The notes under the pieces are model-generated. The model was given only the letters and a program-made list of their open reading frames with translations. It was not told the DNA's origin and did not search any database. A stretch of 64,000 nucleotides of DNA from Alphaproteobacteria bacterium (lineage in GTDB: Bacteria > Pseudomonadota > Alphaproteobacteria > Sphingomonadales > Sphingomonadaceae): assembly GCA_005883305.1 (NCBI GenBank), contig VBAC01000001.1, positions 1,798,001 to 1,862,000 on the forward strand, read 5' to 3'. Of this stretch, positions 1 to 7,361 are shown piece by piece. Position numbers and translations under genes: made by a program. Position 1 is the first letter of the stretch; the number at the start of each line of letters is the position of its first letter.

Positions 1-603
1 GGCCGCTTCGGACTGGTAGACCGGCTGGTTCACCTCCAGCTGGCGGCCGGCGAAGGCCGAATGCATGCCGAGGATCTTGTTCCAGACCTCCTCGGGCGAG
101 CCGCCCTGGATGTTGCCGACCGTGGCGATCGCGCCCGGGTTGACCAGCGGGTTCATCTCGCGGCCGCGATATTGCTCGACCGCGGTGATCGAGTTGAACA
201 CCTGCCCGGTGGCGTCGACTCCGACGCTGTCGATGATCCGCTGGTCGCCCGATTCGTTCATCACGAGCGCGGCGTTGATCACCTTGGAGATCGACTGGAT
301 CGAGAAGACCTGCTCGGAATCCCCGGCGGCGTGGATCCGGCCGTCACTGCCGACCAGGCTGACCCCGAATAGAGTCGATGGCACCTGGGCGAGCGCCGGG
401 ATGTAATCGGCGTTCGCGCCCTCGGCGAGGCCGGCGTAGCGCTGTTGCGCGCCCTGGACCACCTGATCGAGCCGTGCGGCCGGGACCGCCGCCGTGCGGC
501 ACCCCTGCGCGCCGGCGGCCGTTGGCAGGCCCATTGCCGCAATTCCCGCGCCGGTCGCCAGTGCGCCGATCATCGCGCGGCGGTTCATGGTCATGTCGTT
601 CAT
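1..603 (-). CDS. glsA: Glutaminase, Tat-exported, partial (3' end outside window)
   Basis: Hydrolyses glutamine to glutamate and ammonia (serine-dependent beta-lactamase-like fold). The visible 201 residues carry the family signature QSISKV with the S-x-x-K pair at about S104/K107, then the FNS motif near 136-138 and NPLVNPGAIA near 151-160, the family's NPxxNAGAI block. The N-terminus has a twin-arginine stretch (MNRRAMIGALATG) and an alanine-rich hydrophobic segment to about residue 33, so export to the periplasm is likely, which is unusual for a glutaminase but known. The start at 603 has GGGGAG eight bases upstream; in-frame ATGs at 594 and 588 are alternatives. It lies 25 bases behind the DcaP-like porin and is probably cotranscribed with it. 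The gene continues beyond base 1. Confidence 0.9.
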   Translation of the reverse strand, partial: MNDMTMNRRAMIGALATGAGIAAMGLPTAAGAQGCRTAAVPAARLDQVVQGAQQRYAGLAEGANADYIPALAQVPSTLFGVSLVGSDGRIHAAGDSEQVFSIQSISKVINAALVMNESGDQRIIDSVGVDATGQVFNSITAVEQYRGREMNPLVNPGAIATVGNIQGGSPEEVWNKILGMHSAFAGRQLEVNQPVYQSEAA

Positions 604-628
604 CTGAATTTCTCCCCGGAATATCGGA

Positions 629-1978
629 TCAATTCGCCCACAGCTGGTCGCTCGAGAACGAGATCTTGAACGAGAATTGGAGGCGCACGTCGTCTCCGCT
701 GGCGCCGTCATTGTCGGTGCGCTGGCCCCACAGGATCTCCGGCCCCATCAGGATCCGCCCGGCCGGCGCCCACAGGACGTTGGCCGAGGCATATTCGCCG
801 CGGTGGAAGGCGGTCGGATCCTGGAAGTTGGTGTTGTCGACCTCGGTCATGCTGTAGCCGATCGCCGAGCTCAAAGTGGGCGTCCACTGCAGGTCGAGAT
901 AGGCGGTGATCCCGAGCAGGGGCACGGCCTCGGCCTCGCCCAGCTGGTGGAGCGGGACCGGCGGCGGCGGGAAGATCGGCGGGGCGATCAGCAGCGCCGC
1001 GCTCGGCGCCAAGTCCATGCCGCCGTCGTTCATGTAGCTGGCGATGCCCTCGCCATAGACTCCGCCGAGGCGCAAGGTGGCGATGCCCCATTTGAACGCG
1101 CCGCCGAGCATGATTCCCCAGCCGAGCTCGCTTCCGTGCGGCTCGTTGTCGACCGTGCCGAGCGTGTCGTAGCCGATCTTGCGCAGCAGGCCGGAGAGCT
1201 GGATGTGGCCCCAATCGCCCTGATAGCGGACCATCGCGGTGAAATCGGGCAGCTCCTCGTTGTTCCTGATATTGGTGGCGAGCTCGGAATCGATCAGGCG
1301 GATGCCGCCGGGATCGATGTCGCCGGTGGCGTGCTCGAGAGCGACCGCCGCGGTCCAGCCGCCGCTGTTGACGAAGGTGAAGCGAAGCTGCGGCGTGCGC
1401 AGGAAGACCATGCCCGCCGGGCCCCAATAGTCGACCACATTGGGAAAGAGGTCGCCGTCCATGAACAACGTGTTGGTCTGGCCGGCGAGGATCGGGCCCC
1501 AGCGCCCGTAAGCGTGGCGGATCCGGATCGTGGTCTGGCCGGCGTCGCCGCCGACTCCGAACAGGTCGAACTCGAACTTCACCTCGTAATCGCGCCCGGC
1601 CATCTCGCCGTCGCCGCGAACGCCGAAGCGCGACTGGCGCACCGAGAAGATCGACTGGCCGTCGCTTCCAAACTGGCCTTCCACCGTCGGAATGCGCGAA
1701 GGCCGCAGGGTCGCCGCCCAATCGGGATTGACGCGCTCGAAATCCTGGATGGCGTCGAACTGGGCGAAGCCGTAGATTTCGAGGTGGTGGACGTCGGCGT
1801 TGGTGCTGGCCTGGAGGTTGAGCCAGTCGCCGGTCCGGTCGACGGCCGGCGCCGCGGCCCGCGCCTGCTCCTCGGCCGGCGCCTGGGCGGCCGCCGGTGC
1901 CGGATCGACCGGTCCCTGAACCGGCGCGTCCGGTGACGATGCGAGCACGAGCATCGCCGCAATCAATCCCTCGCTCAT
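629..1978 (-). CDS. DcaP-like outer-membrane porin
   Basis: 449-residue beta-barrel porin of the DcaP family (trimeric channels taking up dicarboxylates and other small acids). After a short hydrophobic leader and an Ala/Pro-rich linker (residues about 1-45) comes the family core: YGFAQFDAIQDF, NPDWAATLRPSRIP, SRFGVRGDG and GQTNTLFMD, followed by alternating aromatic/polar strands to a C-terminal LWAN. Start chosen at 1978 because GGAAGGGG precedes it; the open frame runs further upstream to 2164 but that part looks non-coding. The leader is short for a signal peptide and could be misjudged. Its neighbour downstream is a periplasmic glutaminase, which suggests a glutamine/glutamate uptake role, but that is inference. 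Confidence 0.85.
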   Translation of the reverse strand: MSEGLIAAMLVLASSPDAPVQGPVDPAPAAAQAPAEEQARAAAPAVDRTGDWLNLQASTNADVHHLEIYGFAQFDAIQDFERVNPDWAATLRPSRIPTVEGQFGSDGQSIFSVRQSRFGVRGDGEMAGRDYEVKFEFDLFGVGGDAGQTTIRIRHAYGRWGPILAGQTNTLFMDGDLFPNVVDYWGPAGMVFLRTPQLRFTFVNSGGWTAAVALEHATGDIDPGGIRLIDSELATNIRNNEELPDFTAMVRYQGDWGHIQLSGLLRKIGYDTLGTVDNEPHGSELGWGIMLGGAFKWGIATLRLGGVYGEGIASYMNDGGMDLAPSAALLIAPPIFPPPPVPLHQLGEAEAVPLLGITAYLDLQWTPTLSSAIGYSMTEVDNTNFQDPTAFHRGEYASANVLWAPAGRILMGPEILWGQRTDNDGASGDDVRLQFSFKISFSSDQLWAN

Positions 1979-2045
1979 GATAAGCCCCTTCCGCGAAAAC
2001 CCTTTGCCGGCTCGTTCTGGGGCTTCCGGAGCAGGGCGGCACTCC

Positions 2046-2101
2046 GGCAATCCCCGGGTTTGGCCCCGGGTGATCCCCGACAAGGAGGGCGGGTAATCCC
2101 C
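2046..2101. promoter_or_regulatory. Three 10-bp direct repeats at exact 23-bp spacing upstream of the porin gene
   Basis: GGCAATCCCC (2046-2055), GGTGATCCCC (2069-2078) and GGTAATCCCC (2092-2101) lie 68-123 bases upstream of the porin start. The spacing is exactly 23 bp each time. Similar blocks occur near other genes of this neighbourhood (GGTGATTCCCC at 5223, GGTAATCCCG at 7335). This looks like an iterated operator or activator site; the cognate regulator is unknown. Confidence 0.45.
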
Positions 2102-2167
2102 TCCTTCCGGGCTGGGTCTTTTCCCGTAGAGCGCAGGGCCGGTCCGGGCGCGCCCATCCGCCAACGA

Positions 2168-2204
2168 AGAAGGGCGGCGAAGCCCGAAGCTTCGCCGCCC
2201 TTCT
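2168..2204. terminator. Perfect 16-bp hairpin between the Gly-rich gene and the porin gene
   Basis: Arms 2168-2183 and 2189-2204 are exact reverse complements around a 5-base loop (CCGAA). It starts 20 bases after the stop of the minus-strand glycine-rich gene, the position of a terminator. No T-run follows on either strand, so it may be an RNA-stabilising or rho-assisted 3' hairpin, not a classical intrinsic terminator. Confidence 0.55.
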
Positions 2205-2224
2205 CAGGGATAGCCCCCGGCTCC

Positions 2225-3268
2225 CTAGGGCATTGGTTGGGGCGGCAATGGCGGAGGCGCCCCGGGATCCGGATTGCCCTGCGGCTGCTCGACGACGACG
2301 TAGGTGATGTCGTCGCCCTGATATTGCGGCGCATACCAGGCGCCGCCGCAGCCGTAATAGGGGCTGCCGCCGTAATAATAAGGCGAGCACCCGCCCGGCA
2401 GATAGGGGTAATAGGAGCCGACGATCGCCGCCGTGGCCATCCCCACGGCGAGGCCGGCGCCGGGGAACCAGTTGTCGCCCCAGCCATAATCGTTGTCCCA
2501 ATTGCCGTTGCCGTTGCCGACGTTGATGTCGCCGGTGTTGATGTTGCCGTTGTTGACGTTGTTGCCGCCGCCGGGCCGGTTTCCGGGCCGGCCCGCGCCG
2601 CCCACTCCACCGACTCCGCCGACACCGCCGACTCCGCCAACGCCACCGACTCCGCCGACACCACCGACGCCTCCGACACCGCCGACACCGCCCGGACGGC
2701 CAGCACCGCCTACGCCGCCAACGCCGCCGGGACGGCCAGCGCCGCCGACACCACCGACTCCACCGGGACGGCCGGCCCCGCCGACTCCGCCGACACCGCC
2801 CGCGCCGCCGGGACGGCCGACATTGCCTCGGCCGGTGGTTGGCCCGCCGTTGGAGGGACGGTTGCCCATGCCCCTGGCCGCGCCGTAGCTGCGGTCGGCC
2901 GTGGACGGACGCGATCCCCCGTAACCTCCGCCGCGGTTGCCGCCATAGGTGCCGCCGCCGCGATTGCCGCCATAGGACCCGCCGCCGCGGCCGCCGCCGT
3001 AATTGATGCTGCTGCGCGATCCGCCGCGCACGCCCGAGCTCATGCCGCGCGAGGAGCCGCTATAGCCGCCGCGCCCGCCGCCGCCGCCGCCGCGATAGCC
3101 GCCACCACCGCCGCCGCCGCCGCGGCTGAATCCGCCGCCGCCGCCGCCGCCGCGTCCGCCTCCGCCGCCGCGTCCGCCCCCGCGCTGTGCGTCGGCCGTG
3201 GTGGCGGCGACAATCGAAAGAACGCCGACGGTGGCGATCAGGAAGCTGGAAAGCTTGAACTTGCTCAT
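2225..3268 (-). CDS. Glycine-rich secreted repeat protein
   Basis: 347 residues. A signal peptide (MSKFKLSSFLIATVGVLSIVAATTADA) is followed by an RGGGG-rich segment (about 28-105), a Tyr/Gly segment, and a long GGVGGVGGAGRPGG-type repeat tract (about 150-225). An Asn/Gly stretch, a hydrophobic helix (VGMATAAIVGSYYPYLPGG) and a Tyr/Cys/Gly C-terminus ending in a proline tail follow. The start at 3268 overlaps the stop of the DUF2092 gene (ATGA) and has AGGGAG upstream, so the two are translationally coupled. No enzymatic motif is visible. Composition suggests an extracellular or envelope structural protein; function unknown. Confidence 0.8.
   Translation of the reverse strand: MSKFKLSSFLIATVGVLSIVAATTADAQRGGGRGGGGGRGGGGGGGFSRGGGGGGGGYRGGGGGGRGGYSGSSRGMSSGVRGGSRSSINYGGGRGGGSYGGNRGGGTYGGNRGGGYGGSRPSTADRSYGAARGMGNRPSNGGPTTGRGNVGRPGGAGGVGGVGGAGRPGGVGGVGGAGRPGGVGGVGGAGRPGGVGGVGGVGGVGGVGGVGGVGGVGGVGGVGGAGRPGNRPGGGNNVNNGNINTGDINVGNGNGNWDNDYGWGDNWFPGAGLAVGMATAAIVGSYYPYLPGGCSPYYYGGSPYYGCGGAWYAPQYQGDDITYVVVEQPQGNPDPGAPPPLPPQPMP
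2596..2819. repeat. Low-complexity tandem coding repeat (GGV/GGA/GRP units)
   Basis: Degenerate 9-18 bp tandem units encode repeated Gly-Gly-Val and Gly-Arg-Pro-Gly-Gly on the minus strand. All spurious long frames on the plus strand here (Pro-Pro-Thr or Ala-rich) derive from it. Such tracts change length easily by slippage. Confidence 0.7.
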
Positions 3269-4059
3269 GGACGGTCTCCCTGCGCGAGCGCGGTTGTTTC
3301 CACAGGAATGCGGTCGGCGCCCTCGGGGGCGACGAAGGTGAAGGTTTCGGGCGTGATCGTCGGGTTGAGGTCCCAGGTCAGCCGCGCCTCGTAATCGGGC
3401 CGTGCGGGATCGCGCAGGTCGGTGATCCGGTACATGCACGGCAAGGGCCGATCGCCGGTCTCGATCCAGATCTCCCAGTCGACGTCCGGCTGGCGATAGG
3501 CGTAGTGGGTGCAGGTCTTGTCGTCGATCGCCTCGACCCCGACCACCGTCGCCGATGTCAGGCGCTGGGTCAGCTCGGGATTGACCCCGAACTCGAACAG
3601 GTCGGCGAAGGGGATGACCAGGCCGAGGCGGGTGGCCGCGACATCGAGCATCTCCTTGATGCTCGGCGGGGCCTGCACCGTGGCATAATAAGCCTGGCGC
3701 GGCGCCCAGATGGTCAGGGTCCGCCCGTCATAATAATATTGCCGGCGCTTGCGCGACGAATCGAGATTGGCGCGAAGCCGCCCCGGGCGCTGCGCGATCA
3801 GGTCGATCGCTCCGGTATATTGGATCGTCTGCCCGGTATCGAGCACCTCCTCGGTGGTGATGTCGCCGGTGACTCCGAACGTCATGATCGAGCGAAGATG
3901 GTCTCCCATCCGCTCGAGCGCGGCGATCGCCTCGGGATCGCGCTGTTCGGCCGGCGCCGCCGTCGGGACCGGCGCGGTGGTTCGAGGGGCCTGGGCGGCA
4001 GCGCCGCCCGCGAAGAGTAGAAGAGCGGCAAAAGCCGGCGCAGCCGTGGCAAGGCGCAT
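3265..4059 (-). CDS. DUF2092 family periplasmic protein
   Basis: 264 residues with a clear signal peptide (cleavage after GGAAA, about residue 22). The body matches the DUF2092 pattern, an LolA/LolB-like fold: a conserved run around YTGAIDLIAQRPGRLRAN, then RRQYYYDGRTLTIWAP and a C-terminal TWDLNPTITPETFTFVAP. Two cysteines (in DDKTC and PLPCMYR) may pair. Role unknown; the family is often beside envelope proteins. Its stop overlaps the start of the glycine-rich gene (ATGA), so these two form an operon, presumably driven from 4060-4187 where a TAGGGG/CCCTAGG motif cluster lies. Confidence 0.85.
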   Translation of the reverse strand: MRLATAAPAFAALLLFAGGAAAQAPRTTAPVPTAAPAEQRDPEAIAALERMGDHLRSIMTFGVTGDITTEEVLDTGQTIQYTGAIDLIAQRPGRLRANLDSSRKRRQYYYDGRTLTIWAPRQAYYATVQAPPSIKEMLDVAATRLGLVIPFADLFEFGVNPELTQRLTSATVVGVEAIDDKTCTHYAYRQPDVDWEIWIETGDRPLPCMYRITDLRDPARPDYEARLTWDLNPTITPETFTFVAPEGADRIPVETTALAQGDRP

Positions 4060-4187
4060 CAGACCAATCTCCCATGTTGTGCGGCTCAGCTTTGACTACG
4101 TCCCCGGCGAGCGTCCCATCGGGCGAAACCCCCAAGCGCGAGGAGAAAACCCGGAGGAAGACGCATGGGGAATCCCGGTAGGGGTCC

Positions 4188-4937
4188 CTAGGCCGCCTCC
4201 CCCGTCGGTTCGCAGGCCAGGGAAACGCTGACCCGGATCAAAGTCCCGGCCGCCGCGCCGGGCTTGATGCTCACCCGGCCGCCGATGTCGCTGACTCGGG
4301 CCTGGATCGAGCGCAGGCCAACCCCGAGCATCGCCGACTCGCCGCCGGCATCGAAGCCGACTCCGTCATCCTCGATCTCCAGCTCGATCCGCTGGCCGAC
4401 CCGGTTGCAGCGAATCGTGACCGCGCTGGGGCTGGCATGCTTCCCGGCGTTGATCAGCGCCTCCTGGGCGACCCGGTAAAGCGCCTCTTCCACCTCGTGG
4501 GGAAGGCGGTCCCGGATGTTCGATTCGAAGCGGACGTGGAACCGAGCCCTCTTGGCCAGGCCGCGAACCATCGCCTCCAGCGCGGCGCCGAGCCCGCTGT
4601 CGGTGACCGGCGGCGGATGAAGCACGTAGCTCATCGTCCGAAGGTCGTTCTGGGTCTGGTCGATCAGCGCGCAGGTCTCGTCGAGCAGAGCGCGCGTGGC
4701 GTCGGTGCGGCATCGCCGGCCCAGCATCCGAAGATTGAGATTGATCGCGACGAGATCCTGCGCGGTCGTATCGTGCAGTTCGCGTGCGATCCGATGCCGC
4801 TCCATCTCCTCGACTCGGGCGAGCAGCCTGAACAAGGCTCGCTTCTCGGCCCGGGCGTCGATCGACGATTCGACCAGTCTCAAGAGCGGCGCTCCACTGG
4901 CGTCGTTCGCGAAACGTGCGGAAAACCCTTGCTCCAT
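4188..4937 (-). CDS. NarL-type sensor histidine kinase without sensor domain
   Basis: 249 residues. A short N-terminal coiled helix leads into a HisKA_3 dimerisation/phosphoacceptor domain with the H-box RHRIARELHDTTAQDL (acceptor H55). A HATPase_c domain follows with ALYRVAQEALINAGKHA as N-box, DDGVGFD as G1 and GVGLRSI as G2 box. There is no membrane segment or recognisable input domain, so it is probably cytoplasmic and sensed through a partner. Start at 4937 has GGGAAGGG nine bases upstream; the longer frame to 5024 is not supported. It is divergent from the LuxR-type response regulator at 5372, its likely partner. Confidence 0.9.
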   Translation of the reverse strand: MEQGFSARFANDASGAPLLRLVESSIDARAEKRALFRLLARVEEMERHRIARELHDTTAQDLVAINLNLRMLGRRCRTDATRALLDETCALIDQTQNDLRTMSYVLHPPPVTDSGLGAALEAMVRGLAKRARFHVRFESNIRDRLPHEVEEALYRVAQEALINAGKHASPSAVTIRCNRVGQRIELEIEDDGVGFDAGGESAMLGVGLRSIQARVSDIGGRVSIKPGAAAGTLIRVSVSLACEPTGEAA

Positions 4938-5371
4938 CAGCCAATTCCCTTCCCGATCATGGCAGATGCCGAGGCATGATACGCGCCTCGCGTCCGGGCT
5001 TGCCCTCCCCCTCAAGCAGTCCACGACCTCCTTTGCTCAGTTGGTCCGATAAGGGTTTTTAGCGTGGCGGTTCGTCCCTAGGGTATTCGGGTAAGCCCCT
5101 AGGTATTTCCGGGCGGCTTCCCTGTAGGCTCCCTCAGGCTTCGGATCGGCGCCCCCCGAGGCCGCCACCCGGGAAATGGGGCCGTCCGCGACTCGATACG
5201 CCGATTCGCCGCAGGGCCTTGGGGTGATTCCCCGATAGCGGGGCGACCCGGAATACGGACAATGGATTTGCGTGAGCCCACTAAGTGGGGCGCCGGTTCG
5301 ATTGCGTGGCTCCAGCGACAGGGGGCGATGACGGCCAACGGATACCCAACCTGCCGCGCGGCACGGCTGTG
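4938..5371. promoter_or_regulatory. 434-bp divergent control region between kinase and response regulator
   Basis: No gene is seen. Promoters for both genes must lie here. The clearest signals are two CCCTAGG-type blocks, CCCTAGGGTATTCGGG (5076-5091) and CCCCTAGGTATTTCCGGG (5096-5113), phased by 21 bp. A related CCCTAGG block is at 4186-4192 upstream of the DUF2092 gene. A further GGTGATTCCCC resembling the porin-upstream repeats is at 5223-5233. These could be response-regulator binding sites (autoregulation); not proven. Confidence 0.45.
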
Positions 5372-6034
5372 ATGAGCCAGCTTGCGCCTGCGCACGAGCC
5401 GAAAAAGGTGATGGTCGTCGACGATCACCTGATCGTCCGGCGCGGGATCATCTCGCTGATCGCGGAGGATCCGGCCTTCGCCGTCTGCGGCGAGGCCGAC
5501 GACGGCGCCCAGGCCCTCGATCTTGCCGCGGAAACGCTCCCCGACATCGTCGTGCTCGATATCTCGCTGCCGAAGATCGGCGGGATCGACGTCGCCATCC
5601 AGCTGAAAAGGATCGCGCCGGACGCGGAGATCCTGTTTCTCACCATGCACGACAATGAGCGGATCGTCGCCGATGCCCTGCGGGTCGGCGCACGCGCCTA
5701 TCTGCTCAAGTCCGAATGTGACGACAAGCTGATGGAGGCGCTGCGCGCGCTTGCCCGCCACCAGCCCTTTTTCGCCGCCCATGTCTCCGAGCGGCTGCTC
5801 GAATCCTATCTCAACGTCCGAACCGATCATTCGGCGACTCCGCTCACTCCGCGCGAACGGCAGGTCGTCACGCTGGTCGCCGAGGGCAACAGCAACAAGG
5901 CGATCGCCGCGATTCTGGGCGTCCGCGTCAAGACGGTCGAGACCCATCGCGGCTCGGCCATGCGCAAGGTCGGCGCGAAATCCGCCGCGGACCTCGCCCT
6001 CTACGCCGCGCGCCACCGGCTGGTTCAGATCTGA
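5372..6034 (+). CDS. NarL/FixJ-family response regulator
   Basis: 220 residues. An N-terminal receiver has the acidic pair D17/D18, the phosphoacceptor D63 in IVVLDISLP, and the conserved Lys in AYLLKSE. The C-terminal LuxR-type HTH spans about 152-215 (LTPRERQVVTLVAEGNSNKA, then VKTVETHRG). Start taken at ATG 5372, from which the receiver domain begins normally; a longer frame reaches 5285 and the ribosome site at 5372 is weak, so the exact start is uncertain. It probably receives phosphate from the divergent kinase and may bind the repeated motifs in the shared upstream region. Confidence 0.9.
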   Translation: MSQLAPAHEPKKVMVVDDHLIVRRGIISLIAEDPAFAVCGEADDGAQALDLAAETLPDIVVLDISLPKIGGIDVAIQLKRIAPDAEILFLTMHDNERIVADALRVGARAYLLKSECDDKLMEALRALARHQPFFAAHVSERLLESYLNVRTDHSATPLTPRERQVVTLVAEGNSNKAIAAILGVRVKTVETHRGSAMRKVGAKSAADLALYAARHRLVQI

Positions 6035-6035
6035 T

Positions 6036-6246
6036 AGGGGTCCGTACTCAGTTAGCCTGGGCGGTTTCGTTTGATTTACAGAGTCATCCCGGCGAAGGCC
6101 GGGACCCATGAACACGGTCCTCGAGGTGAAGCGAGATCGCCGCCGCCAGCACCTCGGCCACTTCGGTTCACGGGCCCCGGCCTTCGCCGGGGTGACTCCC
6201 CTGGAGTTGCAGCGACACTCGACTTCCTAATTGAGTACGTACCCCT
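6036..6246. repeat. 211-bp palindromic element with 20-bp terminal inverted repeats and a central REP pair
   Basis: Ends AGGGGTCCGTACTCAGTTAG (6036-6055) and CTAATTGAGTACGTACCCCT (6227-6246) are inverted copies with 18 of 20 matches. Inside, a REP pair (CATCCCGGCGAAGGCCGGGA near 6085 and its inverted partner near 6176-6194) is also mirror-symmetric. The element exactly fills the gap between two convergent stop codons, so it may also end both transcripts. It looks like a MITE/REPIN-type unit; no target duplication was recognised. Confidence 0.65.
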
Positions 6247-7250
6247 CACGTCAGCGATTTCCGGGCCAGTGAGGGCGCCATGCCGAACGTCTGCGTGTAC
6301 CAGCGCGTGAAGGCCCCAAGCGAGGAATAGCCCAGCACGTCCGCAATGTCGGTCAGCCGCATCCGCGGATTGGCCAGATGCTGCTGCGCGAGCTGGGCGC
6401 GAATCCTTTCGAGCACGTCCGTGAAGCTCGTGCCGTCGGCGTCGAGGCCGCGCTGGAGCGTTCTCAGATTCATTCCCAGCGCGAGAGCGACCGACTTGAT
6501 GGAGGCGCGGCTCGCCGGAAGCAGCATCAGGATCGCGTGCTCGACCTCCTGGGTCAAAGTGCGCCGGTCCGACGTCATGACCGATGCGATCAGAGTCCCC
6601 GCATGATGCGCAAGGGCGGGCTCCGCGCGCGGATTGGGCCGGTCGAGATCGGCCGGGTCGAGGACGAGGCCGTTGAGCTCGGCATCGAAATGGACCGGGC
6701 AGCCGAACAGCTGCCGGTAGACCTCCAGATCGCGCGATTCCGGACGCGAATAAGTGAAACAGACGCTCTCCGCGTGCCAGCCGGGTCCGAGCACCGATGC
6801 GCACATATGGGCCAGGACTCCCAAAGCGAGGTCGGAAGCCTGGCGCGAATAGACGGGCGGATCGAGCGCGAAATCCTCCCGCAGCACGACCGCGCCGGGC
6901 CGTTCGTCGATGCCGAGAACGAGCGTCGAGTTCATCCGGTGGCGGTTCTCGGCGAGGGTCGCCAGCGCAGCACGAAGCGTCGGCTGGTGGGCGATCAGCA
7001 GGCTGACCATGCCGAGATCGGCGAGGCTACGGCAGGCTGCCATGCGCAGCGCGAAGGTCTGGCAGGCCGACGCGGCCGCGCTGGATTCGAGCAGGGCGAT
7101 CGCGCCCCGAGCGGGAATCACCTGCTCCGGGCTGAGGAGCATGGCGCGGCTGAGGCCCGCCGCTCGAAGATGCGGCAAAGGGTCGAGGCCAAGCTGCCCC
7201 GCAACGTCGAAATAGCCGGTCAGCGCAGCGACTCGCACGAGCTCAGCCAT
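6246..7250 (-). CDS. AraC-family transcriptional regulator
   Basis: 334 residues. The N-terminal half matches the arabinose-binding-like domain typical of OruR/ArgR-type AraC members (GLSRAMLLSPEQVIPARG, then MVSLLIAHQPTLRAAL). The C-terminal about 100 residues hold two helix-turn-helix motifs (SIKSVALALGMNLRTLQRGL and LTDIADVLGYSSLGAFTRW). GGAGG precedes the start. It is divergent from the quinone-reductase/TauD/BKACE run with a 111-bp shared gap, so it is the obvious candidate regulator of that run, probably responding to its substrate. Effector unknown. Confidence 0.88.
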   Translation of the reverse strand: MAELVRVAALTGYFDVAGQLGLDPLPHLRAAGLSRAMLLSPEQVIPARGAIALLESSAAASACQTFALRMAACRSLADLGMVSLLIAHQPTLRAALATLAENRHRMNSTLVLGIDERPGAVVLREDFALDPPVYSRQASDLALGVLAHMCASVLGPGWHAESVCFTYSRPESRDLEVYRQLFGCPVHFDAELNGLVLDPADLDRPNPRAEPALAHHAGTLIASVMTSDRRTLTQEVEHAILMLLPASRASIKSVALALGMNLRTLQRGLDADGTSFTDVLERIRAQLAQQHLANPRMRLTDIADVLGYSSLGAFTRWYTQTFGMAPSLARKSLT

Positions 7251-7361
7251 GATCAGTCCCTCCGAGCCTCCAAGCCAAGGTCATGAGATCGGAAATTAGT
7301 GTCATGAACGGTTAAATCCGAAACCGCAATCGGCGGTAATCCCGAGTTCCTGAGGAACGGG

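Noticed and set aside
2596-2819. CRISPR-like regular repeats
   Set aside because: Short, degenerate, contiguous units without spacers that encode Gly-rich protein.
2060-3394. Plus-strand frames of 131 and 444 codons, rich in Ala/Thr/Asp or Pro/Thr
   Set aside because: Mirror images of the glycine-rich gene on the minus strand; no ribosome site and compositions dictated by the GGC/GCC repeats.
5099-6115. 338-codon minus-strand frame across the response regulator
   Set aside because: Antisense shadow; the plus strand has receiver and LuxR HTH motifs.
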